Below, piece after piece: positions 58,585-64,000 of a DNA stretch of 64,000 nt; position 1 is the first letter of the stretch; each line of letters opens with the position of its first letter. The notes under the pieces are model-generated. The model ran no database searches. It worked only from the letters and a program-made list of their open reading frames with translations, and was not told where the DNA came from. Position numbers and translations under genes: made by a program. This DNA comes from Nitzschia sp. DOCU1 (Eukaryota > Bacillariophyta > Bacillariophyceae > Bacillariales > Bacillariaceae): assembly GCA_951394045.1 (NCBI GenBank), contig OX595985.1:3596001-3660000 (forward strand). The letters are read 5' to 3'.

Positions 58585-60092
58585 TCATTCATCAGACAAG
58601 GCATCACTAATCCCACCATTGCCATCATCACTTTTGCCTTTATTGTGGTGCTGGAATTGCTGCTTGCGCAATTCCTGTGCGTTGCTGAAGCGAGGGTCAG
58701 TTGTTGCCTCCTTCTTGTTTGATGGCTTTGGGATTTGTCGCCGCCATGCCTTCTCCCCAAAGTTCCTCTTAGGCGTACTCAAAGTACTACTAGTAGGAAC
58801 AACAGCAAGTTCAGTGTTGGCCTTGGCACGTTTGACGGGAGGTTCTGTTGGTGCCAGTGGAATCAGGGGCAGCAACTTGGTGGTAGGTGCAGTTGGAACC
58901 ATGGATGCAAACTGCTGTGTAGGAGATGCTGCTGGTGCTGCACTACCACTGGTAGGCTGTGAGGACAGGGGTATGCTACTACTGGTGGCAGCAGCCGAAA
59001 CAAATGGAACTCCTATACATGAATAAATGAAATCTTTAGAATAGAATTATCCTTACGGACGATCGATCAATCAAAGTCACCACTGTCCATACCTTCATTG
59101 TTTTCAGCTTCAGCTTCGTTGAGTGCACTCAACATTGCTTGCATTGCCTTGTCCATGACATCGGTATCATCGGCCTCATCATTATCTGCCCCAATAGACT
59201 TGACCGCCTTCTGAGTAATCGCGACATCCCAATAGAAGGCGATGAGAAGTTGCTTCTTTTGCAGACCAATCTGCTTTTCAAGCTTCTCCTCATATAGCAA
59301 AGTCCACCGAATCAACTCGTAGTCATCCGATGGGGAGATCCCATTGAACGACTTGTTGTTCACAATGATATTGTCGGGCAGCCAGAACTTGATCTTTCTT
59401 GCTTTCTTCTTTGCCTCATTAGCCGACTGAAGCTGTGCATGCAACATGTTTGCACAGGCTTTATTATTGCTAACCTTGGCCGCCATTGTGTTGAGAAGCT
59501 CAACACTCTTCTTGTTGCGGCGATGAGCAGGAAGCGACGGCTCTTCGAGGATGAAGCCCTTGAAATCCTTAGAGATGCGAAGTTTGATCTGATCTCTGTC
59601 ATTGCCGTTGATGCAATTCACCTCAACCCGAATTCGTTGGGTGACCTTATTACGATGGTTGATCGTCTGGGCCTGCCAAATGGTCACGTTGCCCACATTG
59701 AGATCAGGATCCCACTCAAGGTTCGCTTGAACGTTGTAGTCATCGTCAGCCATGGTTGGAGTTGTAGGAAAGAGTTCTCGGCAGCTTGCCAAAGGTGTTG
59801 AAGGCGATGCAAATGAAGGCGATACAAGAAGAGGAGATCCAAGCAAAGGAGGAGATACTTGTTGCGACTGGACAGAACTAATCAAAGCTCGCTGGTTCTT
59901 GAGAAGGTACAAGCGTCGATTGAGGATTGCTTTGTACAAGGGAGAGCCGTGAAATCCAAACAGGCTTCTTAGTGCAGGGTTGGTGTTGCACAATTTGCTG
60001 AGTGGTATGTCACGTGTCTTGCTGTCAGAAAGGAGCAAGAGAAGTTGTTCTTCAACAGCTTGAGGGAGTTTCGACTTTTGCTTTGGTGGCAT
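58585..60092 (-). CDS. Harb2 third gene: spliced accessory protein, 475 aa, unknown function
   Basis: Two-exon model on minus: exon 1 60092-59093, intron 59092-59013 (GAAG|GTATGG ... TGTATAG), exon 2 59012-58585. The sum is 1428 bases, exactly 476 codons with stop, and the intron splits a Gly codon after base one, as in Harb1. The start M-P-P-K-Q-K-S-K-L-P is preferred over an ATG nine codons upstream. Exon 1: basic start, a helical segment with L-R-S-L-F-G-F, a Ser/Pro linker, then a domain with W-L-P-D-N-I-I-V-N-N-K-S-F resembling V-L-P-K-G-I-H-V-S-N-E-R-F in Harb1. An acidic end follows. Exon 2: Pro/Ser/Thr-rich with P-P-V-K-R-A-K, a possible nuclear signal. Without splicing the protein would end nine codons into the intron. 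Family not recognised. Confidence 0.75.
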
Positions 60093-60119
60093 TGTGAAAT
60101 GAAAGCTGCCGCTTCTCAA

Positions 60120-60528
60120 GAAGCTTTTCCCAAGAGCTTCTCAACAAGCGGGTCTTCAAAGATTCTTCTTCTTCTTTCCCCCCTTTGTGGTTGACACAGT
60201 CGGACAAGTATGTGACATGAGATACTTAAGCCTTATCTCTGGGGCTATTCAAACTTTGATTTGAATGGCACGGGAACTGCAATTCAAATGGTGGACGGGA
60301 GTCACATGGACTTTTGCACTATCTTTTGACTACTATTGATAGGGTTCATGAGAGATAATCGAGTCCCATGGACCTTTGATGCCCTGCTGTCTACAACTAC
60401 TAGACGATGATAGGGTTCATGAGAGATGATTGAGTCCCATGGACTTTGGAGGCCAACTCTACAACTACAAGCTAATGTAAGGCTTGCAAGAGTATGAACT
60501 AGTAATAGTAACTACTTCTACTATCTTG
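60120..60528. other. Harb2 spacer between accessory gene and transposase 3' end
   Basis: Holds a direct repeat of about 65 bp (GATAGGGTTCATGAGAGAT ... TCCCATGGAC, about 60338-60403 and 60409-60470). No coding sequence supported. It is the upstream region of the accessory gene. Confidence 0.6.
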
Positions 60529-62180
60529 CTAAACATCAAAGAGGGCATGACCATTCTCCAGGTCATACTGTACCGCCACAACTACTGCTTCGAATGCCCG
60601 CCTGTGCTGGGACAAGAAGCCCTCCGACTCCGGATCAGTGGTCAACCTGTGACGAAAACGAGTTGACAAAATCTTGTAGGCCTTGATTCGACTATTGAAA
60701 GTCTCATGACGGGCCTTCACTCGAGCCTTGAAACGCTTGAGCTCTGCTGAATCTTCGGGCCTGGTGACCGTGATCTTGTTGGGCTCACCTCTATAGCCCG
60801 AGTCACCAATCGCTCGCTGGTCTTCGGCAATTTTGAATTGCAGAGCGTCTGGATCCTTGTCTTCCATTTTCCGCCCACCACGAAAGGTCGTAATGTCATG
60901 CTGGGCTGCCGGAAATGGGCCCTGGACGTTCACACACCCACCGTTGCCGTGAATCGCAATGGCCAGCTCATAGGTGAGGGCTGGACCATTATGCTTGTGG
61001 GAGTACCATTTGGTATCCGGGTGTTTTCGGGGTTCATATATACAACAATGAACCCCGTCAACTGAAATTATGAAGGCAATGTCTTCATCGGGGATGGCAT
61101 TGTCAAAAACAATTTTGACTTCGGCCATGACTTGTATCCACCTAGTATAGGCCCGAACTTTAATTCGAACAGTCTTCTCATCATAGTCAAACCGTCCAGC
61201 AATGTTGGACTCAAGATCGTAGGTCTTAAGCCAGTACATTGCCATAAGAAAATCCTTCAAATTGATGCTTGTAGGATTTTGACGAACCGGGTGGGGATCA
61301 GCTTCTGTCCTCTCAATAAGGAGGGCAACATTGTCCTTCAAATCATTGTATAAACTGGCCAAAGCTTCAGTGGCTGGACCAAAGGCACTGCGAAAGCGGC
61401 GAATCAGTAATCGTTGAGTGACTTGTTGCTGTTGAAACCCCACCTGCTCTAATCCTTGTTGAAGAATTTGGGCTGGGGTGAGTTGGGGAGCAGCATTGTT
61501 GCCACGCCCACCCCAACCACCACGCCCACCCCGGCCACCCCGACCACCAAGAAATTGGTCTGCATGGCCAGCATGACCAGCGGGTTGTTCTACCACTCGG
61601 CCAGCAGCACGGCCACCACCACGGCCACGACCACCACCAGCAACAACAAGAACTTGGCCAGCATGCTGGCCAGCAGGTTTTTCCACCACTCGGCCAGCAG
61701 CACGGCCACCCCGACCACCCAGAATTCGGCCTGCATGGCCAGCCCGACCAGCGCCACTTGCCGCCCAGCAGCACGGCCACGACCAGCACCACCACCAGCA
61801 ACAACAAGAACTCGGCCAGCATACTGGCCAACAGCATGACCAGCTGGTTGTTCCACGACTCGGCCAGCAGCACGGCCACGGCCACCACCAGCAGCAACAA
61901 GAACTCGGCCAGCAGCATGACCAGCGGGTTGTTCCACCGCTGGGCCAGCAGCACGGCCACGACCACCACCACCAGCAGCAGCAACAAGAACTTGGCCAGC
62001 ACGGCCAGCAGCTACTGGCATTGGGCCACCATGAGGACCACCAACAATGCGGCCTGCTGCAGGGCCAGCAGCATGCAGACGACCAGCGGGTTCTTGTCCT
62101 CCCATCACTCGGCCAGCAGCAGCACGGCCAGCACCACGACCACGACCACCACCAGGAGCAACTTGACCTATCATTGTCAT
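60529..62180 (-). CDS. Harb2 transposase, PIF/Harbinger DDE type
   Basis: Catalytic frame open from 61689 to stop 60529 (386 codons counted from an internal ATG). Numbered on that segment: D211 in I-S-V-D-G-V-H, D265 in A-A-Q-H-D-I-T-T-F, G-D-S-G-Y-R-G at 295-301, and E329 in A-R-H-E-T-F-N-S: a full D-D-E set of the DDE_Tnp_4/HARBI1 type. The region before residue 65 is a Gly/Arg/Ala-rich repeat that continues upstream to a likely start at 62180 (M-T-M-I-G-Q-V-A-P-G-G-G), but the frame changes once in the repeats near 61750-61780. The total, 1652 bases, is one short of 551 codons, so one single-base loss or a sequencing error in the GC-rich repeats is likely. The catalytic domain looks functional. 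Confidence 0.85.
61540..62175 (-). repeat. GC-rich minisatellite coding the Gly/Arg tail of the transposase
   Basis: Imperfect tandem units of roughly 80-100 bp encoding A-G-R-V-L-V-x-A-G-G-G-R-G-R-A-A-G-R-V-V-E-Q-P-A-G-H-like blocks, at least five copies. On plus it reads as CCAGCAGCACGGCCACGACC-like repeats. Confidence 0.75.
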
Positions 62181-62415
62181 TTGAGGAAGATGTGTTGTTT
62201 TGTTGCGTCTACTCTAGCATAGACTACCGATAGCTAGAGCAGCTTTGGTTGTGTTCGATTGTTGTGTTTGAGTTTTGGTTTGTGAATGGGATCGCACAAA
62301 GCCACCACAAAGCAACGGCTACCCCCTACCATTAAATAACGCAGCGAGTGATCGCAAAAATTAGATGGCGAACTCCCATGTGAAAGCTCAGTGGTCAGAT
62401 TAGTCGATTCAGATT

Positions 62416-62505
62416 TCACGGCTGAAACTTCAGCCGTTTTCAGCCGGCTGAAACTTCAGCCGGCTGAAACTTCAGCCGGCTGAAATTACGGCTGAGATAG
62501 CCTCA
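62416..62505. repeat. Harb2 right subterminal array, CAGCCGGCTGAA units
   Basis: At least three TTCAGCCGGCTGAA palindromes plus half-sites, ending near GGTTCGCCATCC; counterpart of 57360-57472. Confidence 0.85.
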
Positions 62506-62589
62506 AGGTTCGCCATCCCGTCCCCACCAGTAATGGTGTTCGCCAATTTGTCTAAAATTTTCGCAAATGGCATATATACCCGCTTGCTC

Positions 62590-62730
62590 CTGCATGCCAT
62601 GATCCAAAACATGGTCAAGGATGCGGTCAAGGACGAGCGCAAGCGCAAGGCGATTGATCCACCCGACGAAGAAAACTTCAATGTGGACGAACTCTTGGCT
62701 AACCTTGTTGCTAGCGACGATGAAAACTGA
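62590..62730 (+). pseudogene. gag: GyA4 gag, 3' part
   Basis: Resumes at the CTG duplication: L-H-A-M-I-Q-N-M-V-K-D to D-D-E-N and TGA 62728-62730. Pol continues in the same frame. Confidence 0.9.
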
Positions 62731-64000
62731 AGGTGTGAGCGAGTTGTACACGAAAAATCTAGTTTAATGCATAATGTTAAGGACGAGTTATCCTATTACA
62801 AAGTCTCTGAAAGAGTAGGTGGGAAACGCAAAAATTGCGGATGTGACGAAGTTTTCGTTTTCCACGAGCAACGCGATGGGGCACGACCTGCGCGCCCATC
62901 CGCCTATGTACCATCCGAGCCGGGCGAGATCTTCGCCTCATTGGACCAATGCATTAATTACCGTATCGCGGCGGAATCGCACGCGATAACACGACTGTAC
63001 AACCGGAGCTCACCAAAACGCCAGAAAACCGCGCCAGACGAAATTCCGTACTGTTTCGCGCAAATTAACACGCGCCTGGGCAAGGCCAAGGCGGCAGCGT
63101 TGACGATGCTACTAGACACCGGAGCATCACGAGGACTGATCTCCGAGAAGCATGTCAAGAAGCTACGTGTCAGGACGACACCATCGAGAACCACCTTCAC
63201 GACAGCTGGAGGTGTCGTCGAGACGCACCGCGAAGTAAAAATCCAGTTTAAACTTCCGGAATTTCATGCCAATAGGGTGATCGAATGGGTCTTCCAGGTG
63301 ACATCCGACCTTGGCAACTACGACATGATCATTGGCAGAGACCTTCTGCGAGAACTAGGTGTCAAGTTCGACTTCAAGACAAGGGAAGTCGAGTGGGACT
63401 CAGCTGCGATTGCAATGAAAATATTCGGCGAGTCGCCCGACGAAGACACTTGGCAGGCCGACGCAGATGGCGGTGCCAAGTCCATTAAACAAATATTAGA
63501 CGCCAAATATGCCCCAGCGGACATTCCGCAGAAAATCTCCGAGATGGACCATCTGTCGGAAGAGGATAAATCCGCCCTCAAGACGCTTCTTCAGAAACAT
63601 GAGACGCTCTTTGACGGCACGCTTGGCACTTGGAAAGGCGAGCCCTATGATATTGAGCTAAAGCCTAATGTCACGCCATATCATGCGAGGCCATATCCAG
63701 TGCCGAAGGCATATGAACAGACGCTACGCGACGAGGTCGATCGCCTCTGTGCAGTCGGCGTACTAAAGAAAGTTAACCGCTCTGAATGGGCGGCACCGTC
63801 GTTCATCATCCCAAAGAAGGACAAGACGGTACGATTCATCAACGAATTTCGCGAGCTCAACAAACGAATTAAGAGGAAGCCATTCCCACTACCTAAAATA
63901 CAAGAGCTACTGTTAAAACTAGAGGGTTTTCAGTACACTACTAGTTTAGACCTAAACATGGGCTACTACCATGTGGAACTTAGCCCAAATGCAAAGAAGC
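62731..64000 (+). CDS. pol: GyA4 pol, partial, runs off right edge
   Basis: Open in the gag frame after TGA with ATG at 62767. Protease L-L-D-T-G-A near 63109; RT from P-Y-H-A-R-P-Y near 63676 to Y-Y-H-V-E-L at the edge. The window ends before the Y-x-D-D motif. Asp is replaced by Glu in the conserved F-I-N-D-F-R motif (63843), a position that is Asp in GyA1, GyA3 and GyB2; the effect is unknown. No stop or frameshift seen. Confidence 0.9.

Larger units (their letters stand above)
57259..62589. mobile_element. Harb2: PIF/Harbinger-like DNA transposon, 5.33 kb
   Basis: Inserted in GyA4 gag with a 3-bp CTG duplication (57256-57258 and 62590-62592). The termini read GAGCAAGCGGGTATAT on each strand, with looser inverted similarity for about 60 bp including GGCGAAC. 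Same three gene types as Harb1 but in a different order: repeat-module protein (plus), accessory gene (minus), transposase (minus). The subterminal arrays use a different motif, CAGCCGGCTGAA. Confidence 0.9.
56077..64000 (+). mobile_element. GyA4: gypsy family A on plus, carries Harb2, open at right edge
   Basis: Begins with only the last 93 bp of an LTR (56077-56169), then palindrome, gag (split by Harb2 at 57258/57259) and pol running off the window. No lesion is visible in gag or pol other than the Harb2 insertion and the truncated LTR. It lacks the AATATT insertion, so it groups with GyA1. Confidence 0.9.

Overview
This 64 kb window is almost entirely mobile DNA from a eukaryotic nuclear genome. 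Spliceosomal-type introns, Ty1/copia and Ty3/gypsy LTR retrotransposons and PIF/Harbinger-like DNA transposons are visible. No prokaryotic gene, rRNA, confident tRNA or CRISPR array was found. The copia and gypsy types, the repeated W..A..L / PEY..F modules in one transposon protein and TTAGGG-type telomere-like repeats suggest a stramenopile, most likely a diatom. That assignment is inference.

Element names used below: Cop1-3 are copia; GyA1-4, GyB1-2 and GyC1 are three gypsy families; Harb1-2 are PIF/Harbinger-like.

Layout. 1-4586: Cop1 (minus strand, cut by the left edge). 4587-10244: GyA1, a young gypsy element with 531-bp LTRs and a 4-bp CTAG target duplication. 10245-11757: spacer with one gag-like fragment. 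11758-18518: a short inverted-repeat element (MITE-like) split by Cop2 (11777-18444). 18570-20049: decayed acidic-tail gene, truncated by the next LTR. 20050-33173: GyA2 (plus strand), carrying Harb1 (22103-30158), which itself carries a solo GyC LTR (27733-28351). 33174-42336: GyB1, carrying Cop3 (34326-39520). 42337-56076: GyA3 (minus strand), carrying GyB2 (42872-48445) and intact GyC1 (50124-55859). 56077-64000: GyA4 (plus strand, running off the right edge), carrying Harb2 (57259-62589).

How the parts work. The retroelements encode Gag and a Pol with protease, integrase, reverse transcriptase and RNase H. In families A and B and in Cop1 and Cop2, pol continues in the gag frame after a single TGA, which suggests stop-codon readthrough. 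GyC1 instead changes frame by +1. The two Harbinger-like elements duplicated CAG and CTG (CWG) on insertion. Both carry a transposase, a repeat-module protein and a third, intron-containing gene that I do not recognise. Their subterminal repeat arrays differ. This three-gene system is the best candidate for something undescribed. GyC1 is the only retroelement in the window with no visible lesion; most others carry frameshifts, CGA-to-TGA stops or nested insertions. All similarities were judged by eye from translated sequence; no database was searched.
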